Below are positions 1 through 7,693 of a stretch of 64,000 nucleotides of DNA, piece after piece. The number at the start of each line of letters is the position of its first letter. Position 1 is the stretch's first letter. The notes under the pieces are model-generated. The model did not search any database. It saw nothing but the letters and a program-made list of their open reading frames with translations, and was not told where the DNA came from. This DNA comes from an uncultured Pseudovibrio sp. (GTDB taxonomy: Bacteria > Pseudomonadota > Alphaproteobacteria > Rhizobiales > Stappiaceae): positions 30,481 to 94,480 of the forward strand of contig CANMBS010000020.1 of the NCBI GenBank assembly GCA_947496145.1, in the 5' to 3' direction. Both the position numbers and the translations under genes were made by a program.

Positions 1-1
1 G

Positions 2-187
2 GCAATCTATGAAACTGTGCGCAATGGTGAGCAGGTCACAGAAAGTCGCTTTGGTGAGGACTTCATCAAGTATCGAAATGCTGACCTGAACCGGATCGAG
101 AAGGACCTCGATCACGCCAAGGCAATGTGTGAAATCCAACAGGGCAAGCGCAAACGTAAGCGCTTTGCAGCCTGCTTCAGAGCTTAG
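2..187 (+). CDS. Phage head-tail joining protein, gpW-like (partial)
   Basis: This is the C-terminal 61 codons of a plus-strand phage gene cut by the window edge, ending at a TAG at 185-187, eight bases before the protease start. The remnant is short, charged and helical, with a central glycine/serine region followed by a coiled stretch and a basic tail (GKRKRKRF). This resembles the lambda gpW family, small proteins that join head and tail. Family members are about 65-75 residues, so nearly the whole gene may be here. The assignment is tentative; it could instead be the C-terminus of another head gene. In lambda the portal gene lies between W and the protease, and it does not here. Confidence 0.4.
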   Translation, partial: AIYETVRNGEQVTESRFGEDFIKYRNADLNRIEKDLDHAKAMCEIQQGKRKRKRFAACFRA

Positions 188-195
188 AGGTATTC

Positions 196-1230
196 ATGGG
201 CATTTATCGGGACGGGCAGATCTTCATGTATGGCTTTGTTGGTGATGATTGGTGGGGCGAGGGCTTTACTGCAATGCAAGTTACTGAAGCACTGGCAGAG
301 CATGGACGCGAGAACGATGTAACTATTCGCATGGATTCTGGCGGCGGCTATGCTTTCTCTGGATTGAACATCTACAACGCTTTGAAAGCCCATGAGGGTA
401 AAGTCACAGTACAGGTTGATGCACTTTCCGCCTCAGCAGCCTCACTGATCGCAATGGCAGCTGATGAAGTGCTGATGAAGCAAGGCGCTATGATGATGAT
501 CCATGATCCCTCTAGCTGTGTGTGCGGGACTACCAAGAAAATCGAACAAGAAGCTAAAGTCCTGAATATGCAAGCGGGTGAGTTCGCGAAGATCTACGCA
601 AGTTTCAGCGGAAAAACGGCTGATGACGCACGCGAACTCATGAAAGCTGAGACTTGGATGACAGGCGAGGACGCTGTGTCTCATGGATTTGCAACCTCGC
701 ATGAAGCTGGCATGCAGCCCGTTATGAGCTGCATGCCCTTTAATTTTACCATGTACACTAAAGCTCCTAATGAGCTGGTGACAATAGCCCGCTCTAACAA
801 GTGGGATAAGGAGCCTGAACAAACACCCCCAACCCAAGAGGACGGGACACAAATGGCAAAGACTGACGAAGAAATTGCGCAGATGGTGACTGATGCGGAG
901 GCTAAAGGCAAAGCTGATGGTGCCAAGGAAGGCGTTGAAGCCTACATGAAGCTGCATAAGCAGGTTATGGAGTTACCACAGGCCAAGAAACAACCTGCTC
1001 TTGCTGAAAGCTTTATGGCTGATGGTATGGACTTTGAAGCGATTAAGGCCAAGTTTGACCTGATGACAGACGACGACAAGTCTGAGGATGATGATCCGGG
1101 GATTGATCGTCAGAAATACACCCAGATGCGTCAGAACGGGGCCGGGTTAAATGGAGGTAGCGCACCTCAGAAGCCCACGATGAGTGCGCGGGAAATCTAC
1201 CAGAAGCGCCGCGAGAAAATGGTCGCTTAA
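196..1230 (+). CDS. Phage head maturation protease, ClpP/S49-like
   Basis: A 344-residue prohead protease that would cleave scaffold and head proteins during capsid maturation. Residues 1-190 have the ClpP-like crotonase fold. The nucleophile is probably Ser83 in the SASAAS-LIAMA helix, with His103 in the MMIHDP motif and an Asp further on completing the triad. Strand-glycine runs around residues 49-51 (SGGG) match the oxyanion region. Residues from about 215 onward are acidic and helical and look like an attached scaffold domain, as in lambda gpC, which overlaps Nu3. The gene sits directly before the decoration and capsid genes, its usual place. The ATG follows TAGAGGT at a good spacing. Confidence 0.9.
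   Translation: MGIYRDGQIFMYGFVGDDWWGEGFTAMQVTEALAEHGRENDVTIRMDSGGGYAFSGLNIYNALKAHEGKVTVQVDALSASAASLIAMAADEVLMKQGAMMMIHDPSSCVCGTTKKIEQEAKVLNMQAGEFAKIYASFSGKTADDARELMKAETWMTGEDAVSHGFATSHEAGMQPVMSCMPFNFTMYTKAPNELVTIARSNKWDKEPEQTPPTQEDGTQMAKTDEEIAQMVTDAEAKGKADGAKEGVEAYMKLHKQVMELPQAKKQPALAESFMADGMDFEAIKAKFDLMTDDDKSEDDDPGIDRQKYTQMRQNGAGLNGGSAPQKPTMSAREIYQKRREKMVA
853..1230 (+). CDS. Possible nested scaffold protein within protease gene
   Basis: An in-frame ATG at 853 lies about nine bases after an AAGAGGA ribosome-binding-like sequence, at the point where the protease domain ends and an acidic helical domain begins (MAKTDEEIAQMV). Translation from here would give a separate 125-residue scaffold protein sharing its C-terminus with the protease. 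Lambda does exactly this with C and Nu3, and many phages with this head module do too. There is no other scaffold gene between protease and capsid, which supports the idea. The internal start itself is inferred from sequence only. Confidence 0.45.
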   Translation: MAKTDEEIAQMVTDAEAKGKADGAKEGVEAYMKLHKQVMELPQAKKQPALAESFMADGMDFEAIKAKFDLMTDDDKSEDDDPGIDRQKYTQMRQNGAGLNGGSAPQKPTMSAREIYQKRREKMVA

Positions 1231-1257
1231 GCCTTTCCCTTATTGTTGATGTTTGCA

Positions 1258-1280
1258 GGTCGCTGAAGCGGCCTTTTTTT
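1258..1280 (+). terminator. Hairpin with T7 run before decoration gene
   Basis: GGTCGC and GCGGCC pair (one G-T wobble) around a TGAA loop and are followed by seven T residues, the form of an intrinsic terminator. It lies between the protease stop and the Shine-Dalgarno of the decoration gene, inside what should be one late operon, so it may attenuate the transcript or act as an RNA-processing point. Confidence 0.6.
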
Positions 1281-1292
1281 ATGGAGTTTTGC

Positions 1293-1661
1293 ATGTCTGA
1301 GAAGATGCGTGCTCGTGACTGGTCGTTTCTGCTTTCTGAAGCAAGCGGCAATCGCTCCCGTGAAACAGTTACCATTGCCTCTGGTAGTGGACTGGTTGAG
1401 GCTGGCACTGTGGTTGGCATGGTGACTGCCACTGAGAAATATGCCCCTTCACAAGCAACGGGTTCTGATGGCTCCGAAACGGCTAAGGCTGTACTTGCGC
1501 AGACAGTAGATGCCACCAATGCTGCTGCCAAAGCCGTAATTGTGGCCCGTGATGCTGAGGTTAAAAAAGACCTGATTAAGTATCATTCCACTGTCGATGA
1601 CGACACCAAGCGAGCTGCAAAAATTACGCAGTTGGAAGCTTCAGGAATCATCGTGCGCTAA
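1293..1661 (+). CDS. Head decoration protein, lambda gpD-like
   Basis: A 122-residue protein of the lambda gpD family, trimers of which sit on the threefold axes of the expanded capsid and stabilise it. It has the family pattern: a charged N-terminus, a SASGSGLVEAGTVVG-type beta turn, an Ala-rich segment of accumulating small residues (TVDATNAAAKAVIVARDAEV), and a C-terminal LEASGIIVR strand typical of the family. An ATG at 1281 is in frame, but the one at 1293 has GGAG upstream at proper distance and gives the usual length, so I chose it. It lies between protease and major capsid genes as in lambda. Confidence 0.88.
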   Translation: MSEKMRARDWSFLLSEASGNRSRETVTIASGSGLVEAGTVVGMVTATEKYAPSQATGSDGSETAKAVLAQTVDATNAAAKAVIVARDAEVKKDLIKYHSTVDDDTKRAAKITQLEASGIIVR

Positions 1662-1703
1662 GCGCTTCAAAACCTTTCCCCTGATTGAATTTGAGAGAAA
1701 CGT

Positions 1704-2726
1704 ATGTCCAGTATTTGGAACGACGATAAGTTTAGCGTGCACAGTTTGACGGCTGCAATCAACGAGGAACCATCTGTCCCTGATCAGATTGGCAAGTCAG
1801 GTCTGTTTAATGAAGATGGGGTTGAGACGACCTACATTGAGATTGAACGTCAGGGCAATGATTTGCAGCTTGTTGAGCCAACGCAGCGCGGTGGGCCTGG
1901 TGAAACCACTGGTGATGAAGTCCGCACCATGGAAACCTTCAAGATCCCGCATTATCAACGTGATGATCATATCAGCGCTGATGAAATCCAGAACGTTCGG
2001 AAATTTGGCACTGACAATCAGCCAGAAGCACTGCGTGACCGTGTGATCAAGAAAGGTGTGCGACATGCTCGTGATCTTGATAACACCCTTGAACATCAGC
2101 GTATTGGCGCGATTTCAGGCATTGTGACGACTGCAAAGGGTGTTGTACTCGCAAACCTTTACCAGAAGTTCGGCTATGCAGTACCAGCGCCTCTTGATCT
2201 TGATCACAGTAACAGCGACTTGAAGATTGGTCGCGTGTTTAAGCACTTTCTCTATGGCATTGAAGATGATCTTGACCGTGGTTACGGGCACCTGCACGTT
2301 TTTACAGGGCGCAATCTGCATGAGTGGCTCTGGAATCGGCCTGAGGTGCGGGAAACCTTCCTGAACACAAGCTCAGCTGGCGTTTTGCGTGAAGACGTGC
2401 CGGATGTGTTTAACTTTGGCGCGTTCAAGTTTGAACGCTACAAGCAAGGCAAAAAAGCCCGGGAAGCTGGCGGCGGCACTTATATTGGGCACGATGAAGC
2501 ACGTGTTGTGCCGTTTGGAGTACAAGACCTCTTCCTGACGCGCTTTGCACCCGCAGATTACGAAGAGACAGTGAACACAGAAGGTTTGCCGCTCTACCTG
2601 CGCCAGTATCCTGATCCAAATGGTAAGGGACGCTCGCTTGAAGTGCAGACAAACCCGATTTCGATTTGCACTAACCCGGGTGTGCTTCGCAAAATTCGCC
2701 TCCAGAACTACAATCCAAATAGCTAA
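1704..2726 (+). CDS. Major capsid protein, lambda gpE-like
   Basis: A 340-residue major capsid protein of the lambda gpE family, with the HK97 fold by family knowledge. It is the usual length (lambda gpE is 341) and occupies the expected slot after the decoration gene. The N-terminal region (SLTAAIN, a PDQIGKSGLF-type segment, and RGGPG after a QRQ-like strand) follows the family pattern, and the C-terminus shows the conserved run of polar residues ending in strands. No truncation is seen. Coat subunits would assemble around the scaffold made from the preceding gene. Confidence 0.92.
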   Translation: MSSIWNDDKFSVHSLTAAINEEPSVPDQIGKSGLFNEDGVETTYIEIERQGNDLQLVEPTQRGGPGETTGDEVRTMETFKIPHYQRDDHISADEIQNVRKFGTDNQPEALRDRVIKKGVRHARDLDNTLEHQRIGAISGIVTTAKGVVLANLYQKFGYAVPAPLDLDHSNSDLKIGRVFKHFLYGIEDDLDRGYGHLHVFTGRNLHEWLWNRPEVRETFLNTSSAGVLREDVPDVFNFGAFKFERYKQGKKAREAGGGTYIGHDEARVVPFGVQDLFLTRFAPADYEETVNTEGLPLYLRQYPDPNGKGRSLEVQTNPISICTNPGVLRKIRLQNYNPNS

Positions 2727-2735
2727 GGACCCGTT

Positions 2736-3164
2736 ATGAGCAAGACAAAGTGGGTTGCCAGCTCCTACGGGTTAAAGATCCCCGGCAGTGTTCTTGATGA
2801 AGACAAAGAAAGGGAAGTTGATCCCGGTGAAGCTGTTGAAGTGCCATTTGGATATGGCACACACCTGATCGAGGACGGTTTGGCATATGAGGCCGAAGAG
2901 CCAGATACTGAACCAGTCTCAGACGGGGATGGGGATGATGCCTATAGCAGCATGTCAATGGAAGAACTTGAAGCCGTGGCAAAGGAGTTTGGCTACAACC
3001 CTCCCGGTAACATCAAGCCTGAAACACTGCGTAAAAAAGTCCGTAAGCTGGTAGCTGATAAGTTCACAGAACTTGAAGGCAGGGCCAAAGAACTAGGCGT
3101 AGATGTTCAGGGTGACTGGGCGCTGGAAGAGCTGGAAGCAGCCATAGAGCAGGCTTCAAAGTAA
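2736..3164 (+). CDS. Small acidic phage protein, FI-like position
   Basis: A 142-residue acidic protein. The first 65 residues form a short beta region (KTKWVASSYGLKIPG, FGYGTHLIEDGLAYE) and the rest is helical, with two stretches resembling SAP/HeH helix-turn-helix units (MEELEAVAKEFGY and a later ELEGRAKELGVDVQG). Such units are found in DNA-packaging accessory proteins such as lambda FI and its analogues. It stands where FI lies, after the capsid gene. The role in DNA packaging or head completion is an inference from position and composition. The ATG follows AAGGACCC. Confidence 0.55.
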   Translation: MSKTKWVASSYGLKIPGSVLDEDKEREVDPGEAVEVPFGYGTHLIEDGLAYEAEEPDTEPVSDGDGDDAYSSMSMEELEAVAKEFGYNPPGNIKPETLRKKVRKLVADKFTELEGRAKELGVDVQGDWALEELEAAIEQASK

Positions 3165-3170
3165 CATCAA

Positions 3171-3201
3171 GGGCGCGGGGAAACTCGCGCTCTTCCTCTT
3201 T
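3171..3201 (+). terminator. Hairpin with T-rich tail between head genes
   Basis: GGGCGCG (3171-3177) pairs with CGCGCTC (3186-3192), with one wobble, around an eight-base loop, followed by TTCCTCTTT. It is terminator-like but lies inside the late operon just upstream of the next ribosome-binding site, like the hairpins at 1258, 12633 and 19071. Confidence 0.45.
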
Positions 3202-3215
3202 GCGGTGAGGGCATC

Positions 3216-3581
3216 ATGTCACCTGAAACTAAAACTCACTTCAACCGTGCGATTGATGAGATTGACAAGAGGTTAGGTCAAGAATGCCAGCTTAAATTCT
3301 TGAAGGATGGCAAGGCTGATACCTCCAGAAACAACCTTACTGTAAACGCGATATTGAGAGTGCGCAGTCCTGAAAGGTCCACATTAGCAGGTGGGCGCAA
3401 GCAAGGCTGGAAAGGGTCTGTAGAAGGCCAGAAAGCAACGCTGCATATTTCTAAGTCGCGATACCCTGACTTAAAAATCGTTATAGGAGACAAGGTCCTC
3501 TCTGAGGGACATTGGTATGAGGTTGCAAACGTAAACACCCGTGATCAGCTAAGACTAAAAGTGGAGTTGAATCGCTCATGA
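3216..3581 (+). CDS. Head-tail connector protein (FII-like position)
   Basis: A 121-residue basic protein with mixed alpha and beta character. The end (IVIGDKVLSEGHWYEVANVN, then RDQLRLKVEL) is the beta-barrel signature seen in lambda FII-type head-tail joining proteins, in which a short motif with GD and a W or Y lies near the C-terminus. Position after the FI-like gene and before the tail genes fits a connector. It shares ATGA with the next gene, so the two are probably translationally coupled. Family assignment is moderate. Confidence 0.5.
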   Translation: MSPETKTHFNRAIDEIDKRLGQECQLKFLKDGKADTSRNNLTVNAILRVRSPERSTLAGGRKQGWKGSVEGQKATLHISKSRYPDLKIVIGDKVLSEGHWYEVANVNTRDQLRLKVELNRS

Positions 3582-4300
3582 GTATTGTTCGGATTTTGAC
3601 CCGGTATGCGATCTGCGAAGCCCTGAAAGGGGAAACACTTGCGGGTGATAGTGTCAAGGATTCCGAGATCAACGCTATCAATCTGGATGATCAAACCCTT
3701 GGCATCGAAGAGAGTAAGCCGTTCATAGCTGTCTATACAGACGACATGAAAGCGGAGTTTGGCGATAATCGCCCCGAGTACCGGGAAAATGCAGATGTAA
3801 GCATCTTTATTGAATGGGGCGTCACATCCGCAATGGGTGCGTTTGATCCGGAGACAGGTGAAACGGTCTTGATCCCGGGTGTACCCAACACTGACAGGGA
3901 AATGGAACGCCAACTTGATATCACCGGAAGGCAGATCATTGATGCGCTCACATGCACGATGGCTCAAGAGGAGTGGTTGGGTCTGCTGGTCATCAAAAGG
4001 CACTCATTGAGCCGTGCTCGTGTCTCTGGGGCAGATGATGGCGCTAAGATGGCTGCGCATCAGTTCATTCTCAAATGTGATCTGATTGATGACCCCATTA
4101 AAGGGCAGGAGATCATCAGGCCGATCCCTGAAATTCTAGCACACATGAAAGCCTCTGATGATCCCGCCAACAGCAAATGGGCTGAGGTTATTGAAGAAAT
4201 GTTGCAGCCTTCCGTGAGTGAGGCTGAAGCATACCGGCAGCATTATGGTGAAACAATTGAGCAGCAACGCGCTGTAGGTATCTATGAGGTACCTGAATGA
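3578..4300 (+). CDS. Phage protein, probable tail completion role
   Basis: A 240-residue acidic protein not confidently recognised. It starts with a helix, followed by mixed strands (PFIAVYTDDM, VSIFIEWGVTSAM) and a long helical C-terminus. Phage tail terminator or minor tail Z-like proteins have this size and position between connector and baseplate V. Both ends overlap neighbours by four bases (ATGA), so it belongs to the assembly operon. The function is inferred from position only. Confidence 0.5.
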   Translation: MSIVRILTRYAICEALKGETLAGDSVKDSEINAINLDDQTLGIEESKPFIAVYTDDMKAEFGDNRPEYRENADVSIFIEWGVTSAMGAFDPETGETVLIPGVPNTDREMERQLDITGRQIIDALTCTMAQEEWLGLLVIKRHSLSRARVSGADDGAKMAAHQFILKCDLIDDPIKGQEIIRPIPEILAHMKASDDPANSKWAEVIEEMLQPSVSEAEAYRQHYGETIEQQRAVGIYEVPE

Positions 4301-4854
4301 GCAGTGTGGATCAACTTGCTGACCAGATTGCAGGGCTGGTTGCTGAGATAGAGACCATCAAGAGCGCACTTTCTGAAATGGTGCAGGTAGGTGTTGTTTC
4401 AAAGACAGATGCAAAGAAAGGCTACCGCATCGAGCTTGGGAAAGACGATGAAGACAAGCCTCTCCTTAGCCCCTGGCTTCCCCATCCTGAGACAGGCAAG
4501 ACCTCTGTCCCGCTTAAAAAAGGACAGACGGTTGGAATCCTTAATGTGAGTGGTGACCCGAGGCAGGGCATTATTTCACGTCATGGCTACAGCAAGGGGC
4601 ATGAGACACCTAATCAGGACATGGAAGCCAACGTTTTCGAGGATGCTGGTGTTCGGGTGGAGATCAAAGGCGGGGTTTTAAAGATCACCGCTGACACTTC
4701 GGTTGAGATTGAGATTGGCGGCGTAAACCATACCATTTCAGGTGATGGCGTTATCACTGACGGCGGCGAGATTAGGCACAACTCTAAAGATATCGGCGAT
4801 ACCCATAAGCACGAGAATTCAGGTGGGCCAAATGTTGGTGGTGTCCCGGTTTAA
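4297..4854 (+). CDS. Baseplate assembly protein V (tail spike hub)
   Basis: A 185-residue gpV-like protein, the trimeric central spike that pierces the outer membrane. The N-terminal OB-like domain (residues about 20-110) carries WLPHPETG and the RQG-IISRHGYS segment typical of gpV. The C-terminal beta helix consists of repeated short strands (GVRVEIKGGVLKITADTSVE). Near the end, H170-K171-H172 in THKHENSGGP matches the HxH motif that binds an iron ion at the spike tip in P2 and phi92. The gene shares ATGA with its upstream neighbour. Confidence 0.9.
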   Translation: MSSVDQLADQIAGLVAEIETIKSALSEMVQVGVVSKTDAKKGYRIELGKDDEDKPLLSPWLPHPETGKTSVPLKKGQTVGILNVSGDPRQGIISRHGYSKGHETPNQDMEANVFEDAGVRVEIKGGVLKITADTSVEIEIGGVNHTISGDGVITDGGEIRHNSKDIGDTHKHENSGGPNVGGVPV

Positions 4855-4868
4855 GAGGTTCAAAAAAT

Positions 4869-5048
4869 ATGCAGAAACAGAAGTATCGTATCAGTGAAGG
4901 TGCTGAGATCATCAATGGTGCTCGGGTGCCTGATACCCGCATAGTCGAGATGAGCGAGTGCGAAGCTGAGTATTATGTTTCATTGGGCATTGCCAGCCTT
5001 CACAAGACATCAGGCCGGGGCAGGCCCAAGGATGATGTAGGGGGCTAG
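4869..5048 (+). CDS. Small phage protein between V and W
   Basis: A 59-residue ORF (MQKQKYRISEGAEIING...) filling the gap between V and W and ending one base before the W start. It begins with a short strand, has an acidic helix (MSECEAEYYVSLGIA) and a basic tail (GRGRPKDDVGG). Small proteins of this kind are common at this place in alphaproteobacterial P2-like phages. The function is unknown; perfect packing between neighbours argues that it is real. Confidence 0.7.
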   Translation: MQKQKYRISEGAEIINGARVPDTRIVEMSECEAEYYVSLGIASLHKTSGRGRPKDDVGG

Positions 5049-5049
5049 A

Positions 5050-5451
5050 ATGACTGGCCTTTGCAGGCATACGGGCAAGCCAATCGACAATCTCAAATCA
5101 GCGTTACAAGGTGTAGAGGTGATTTTTACCACACGCCTTTTTTCTCGAATAATGCTCAGGCATTTTGGGGCCGGAGTGCTGGAGATCATTGGTAAGAAGC
5201 TCACAGTTAAGCTCCTGCCTGTTTTTATGCAGCTGGTTGCTGTTGCCATTGATCGTTGGGAGCCGCGTTTTAAAGTGCGTAAAGTGACCCCCTCAGCATC
5301 GCCTGAGGAGCTTCGCAAGGGACAACTCACTCTGCAAATTGATGCAGATTACAGACCCAAAGCCCATCTAAGTCCACCCGATTATACTTTAGAGCGGCGC
5401 ATCTCCTTTGTTCTCGACATGGGGCAAGGAGGTGTTAAGGCTCGTTTATGA
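5050..5451 (+). CDS. Baseplate wedge protein W (gp25-like)
   Basis: A 133-residue protein of the GPW/gp25 family, which links the baseplate wedge to the tail sheath. It has the family's N-terminal TGKPID turn, the LTTR-type block (VEVIFTTRLFSRIMLRHFGAG) and the conserved mid segment with hydrophobic helix and the WEPRFKV motif. Length matches (P2 gpW is about 115). It is followed after eight bases by J, as in P2. Confidence 0.92.
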   Translation: MTGLCRHTGKPIDNLKSALQGVEVIFTTRLFSRIMLRHFGAGVLEIIGKKLTVKLLPVFMQLVAVAIDRWEPRFKVRKVTPSASPEELRKGQLTLQIDADYRPKAHLSPPDYTLERRISFVLDMGQGGVKARL

Positions 5452-5458
5452 GGATTCC

Positions 5459-6316
5459 ATGAGCCGATTTGATCCGCATTCCTTTCCCCGCCCTGTGGTG
5501 GTACAGCCACTGGATTATGAGCAGGCAAAAAAGAAATGCCTGCAAACTGGTGTAAAGGTCTTTCACGATGCCGGGTATCACTACACGGTTGAGAACCTTG
5601 AAACAGACCCGCTGGTGATCGCCAGTGAGGCTGCGGCCTATGGGGACTTACACTTTGTCGGTCGGCTGAATGACGCAGCTCGCGTGGTGCTTCTTTCAGA
5701 GTTTGCGCAAGGGGATGACTTAAGGCTTAAGGTGAAGCGCTCCGGTATTGTAGCTCTTGAAGGGGAAAGTGATTCTGCTTTGAGAGAAAGGGAGCGGGTT
5801 GCACAAAAGGGACGCTCTGGCTGGTCTGATGATTACTTTAAGGCGTGGGCCCTGTCAGCAGACCCAATGGTGCGCGATGTTAAGGTCTATGCTGAGACCC
5901 GCAATGGGGTGGAGCGCTGGCTGGTTGTCTCAATCCTGTCTCATGACAACAACGGCATTCCAACGCCTGATCTTTTGCAAAAGGTGGCTGCCGCTTGCAA
6001 GGACACCGGGTTTAAAAACTCCTTGCTGGAACTGGAAGCGCGGGCTGCTGTGGTGCGTACGGTGAATATCACTGGAACCATCTACTATTATCCTGAGGCT
6101 GTGATCCCTGACGACCCGGGAAAGCCGCTGCTTGATGCCTGGCAGAAGGACCAGCAGCAGGGACTTGATCTGACAGATGATTACATCAGCGCCAAGGTCT
6201 ATCATGCTGGCATACAGCGTATTGAGCTTGAGAACTGGCAGGACCAGTTTGCTTCACCCTATGAGGCGCTTTCTCTGGGCACCGTGAACTTTAAGCCGGA
6301 AAGGCTGCTGTCATGA
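5459..6316 (+). CDS. Baseplate wedge protein J
   Basis: A 285-residue J-like protein that forms the wedge body with W and I. Conserved features include the early RPVVVQPLDYEQ segment, the ARVVLLSEFAQGDDL strand-helix region, a central SDDYFKAWALSADPMVRDV block and the C-terminal VYHAGIQRIELENW element. The ORF opens upstream at 5408, but the ATG at 5459 has GAGG at the right spacing and follows the W stop by eight bases, so I chose it. It overlaps gene I by four bases. Confidence 0.92.
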   Translation: MSRFDPHSFPRPVVVQPLDYEQAKKKCLQTGVKVFHDAGYHYTVENLETDPLVIASEAAAYGDLHFVGRLNDAARVVLLSEFAQGDDLRLKVKRSGIVALEGESDSALRERERVAQKGRSGWSDDYFKAWALSADPMVRDVKVYAETRNGVERWLVVSILSHDNNGIPTPDLLQKVAAACKDTGFKNSLLELEARAAVVRTVNITGTIYYYPEAVIPDDPGKPLLDAWQKDQQQGLDLTDDYISAKVYHAGIQRIELENWQDQFASPYEALSLGTVNFKPERLLS

Positions 6317-7149
6317 GCCGGGCGCTGTTACCACCGGGATCAGGACTGTTCACACAGGCACTTGCCGAGATGCTGGATAGCCATGGGCGCTATGCTCATT
6401 ACATCGACAAGATCAAGCACATCGGTGTGACCTTTACCCCTGAAGACTGGGTGCCCTGGCTGATCTGGGATTATGGTCTTGAAGAGGTGGTGCCTTATGT
6501 GCGCGACATGCAGCGGGTGCTTGCTGAAGGGCCGGAATGGCAGCGCACACGGGGCACGGACAGGGCCTTTGAGATCGCGTTTACATGGCTGAATTCAGAG
6601 GGCTATATTGATGCGCCTGATGGGCGGCATATGTGGTGGGAGTATCAGCTTGGGTTCACGCAATCACCAAGCGATCTGGAGCAATTGAAGCAGCTTGTGG
6701 GGTTATCAAGGCTTTCGCAGGCCGCAGAAGGCGAACTGTTCCGGATCTTTTCTGAAGACTTTGACCATCGCCCGGTGCGCATGGATGAGCACTGTTATGA
6801 CGACGGGCTTTTTGACGGGTATTCGGGCTTAAAGATGTGGGAGGGATCGCCTCTCATCTCAGTGGGCGTGTCTCAGGCCCATGTGATGGGTGAAGATCAT
6901 CTGGCCCCTGTAACAGGCACACTCCTCTCATTTGCAACGGTGCTGGAGGCTGACAAGGGCCTTCGCTATGATGAAGCTATCTTTGATGACCACCCTGAAC
7001 AGGTGGTGATGGCTTTACATTCCAGCACGCTTACGAGCGGAAGTGTGCTGGACTACGAGGTTTCCGGCTGGCCTGACTGGTGGCCTGATGACTGGAGTGA
7101 GGTAGCAAAGCCGCACCTCATCGCGACACGGCCAGACATCTTCGAATAA
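6313..7149 (+). CDS. Tail protein I
   Basis: A 278-residue protein of the P2 gpI family, the baseplate component that joins fibres to the wedge. It shows the family opening (LLPPGSGLFTQALAEMLDS), a tryptophan-rich block (WVPWLIWDYGLEE) and a mid region predicted to pack with J. It is longer than P2 gpI (176) because of a C-terminal extension from about residue 180, a beta-rich domain likely to be a fibre-docking part. Gene order W-J-I is exactly P2-like. Confidence 0.88.
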   Translation: MSRALLPPGSGLFTQALAEMLDSHGRYAHYIDKIKHIGVTFTPEDWVPWLIWDYGLEEVVPYVRDMQRVLAEGPEWQRTRGTDRAFEIAFTWLNSEGYIDAPDGRHMWWEYQLGFTQSPSDLEQLKQLVGLSRLSQAAEGELFRIFSEDFDHRPVRMDEHCYDDGLFDGYSGLKMWEGSPLISVGVSQAHVMGEDHLAPVTGTLLSFATVLEADKGLRYDEAIFDDHPEQVVMALHSSTLTSGSVLDYEVSGWPDWWPDDWSEVAKPHLIATRPDIFE

Positions 7150-7176
7150 CTCTTATCCCTAAAACTTGAGGTGGCA

Positions 7177-7692
7177 ATGAGCACCCCGATCTATCACGAG
7201 GTCCGCACGCGGGCCGCGACCCTTGCCGTTACAAAGGTGCTGGCTGAACAGACATGGATTGCTGCGCTGTGCCCACCCTCTCCAGAGTGGAATGGAACGC
7301 CTCCTGAACCGGACTTTGATAATCCGGCACTCGAAGCGCCCTTCCTGTTTTTGCGCTCATTTGCGGTCGGGTTTCTGACGCCTGACCAAAACGGACCGGT
7401 TGCAGGCCAGACCCCGGACGGGCAAGTGCTGAAATACATGGTGAGCGAAGAGCCGACGGATACGGTTTTTGTGCGGGTTGATGCGCCGGTTGGAACCTTT
7501 GGCGGGCAGTTGCTCGGCTCGCTGGCGCTTTACTCCTCCCCGACGCTTGCTGATGGTGTTCCTCCCGGAAAGGTGGTTCTGGAACCACAGGACGTTACTG
7601 ATCGGGGCACGCTTTGCCGTGTGATCAACCAGACACCTGTGCCGCTGTTTGCCGGGCACGGTCTTTCCCACTTCTTCATTGACAGGTACTGA
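7177..7692 (+). CDS. Unknown phage tail-associated protein
   Basis: A 171-residue protein between gene I and the large tail protein. It is rich in proline and beta strands (APFLFLRSFAVGFLTPDQ, VFVRVDAPVGTFGGQLLGSLALYSS). It is not recognised. The position and the fact that the next start lies two bases beyond its stop suggest that it is made in step with the long tail protein and may be a fibre-region adaptor. I use the ATG at 7177, preceded by GAGG, not the GTG at 7171. Confidence 0.65.
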   Translation: MSTPIYHEVRTRAATLAVTKVLAEQTWIAALCPPSPEWNGTPPEPDFDNPALEAPFLFLRSFAVGFLTPDQNGPVAGQTPDGQVLKYMVSEEPTDTVFVRVDAPVGTFGGQLLGSLALYSSPTLADGVPPGKVVLEPQDVTDRGTLCRVINQTPVPLFAGHGLSHFFIDRY

Positions 7693-7693
7693 C

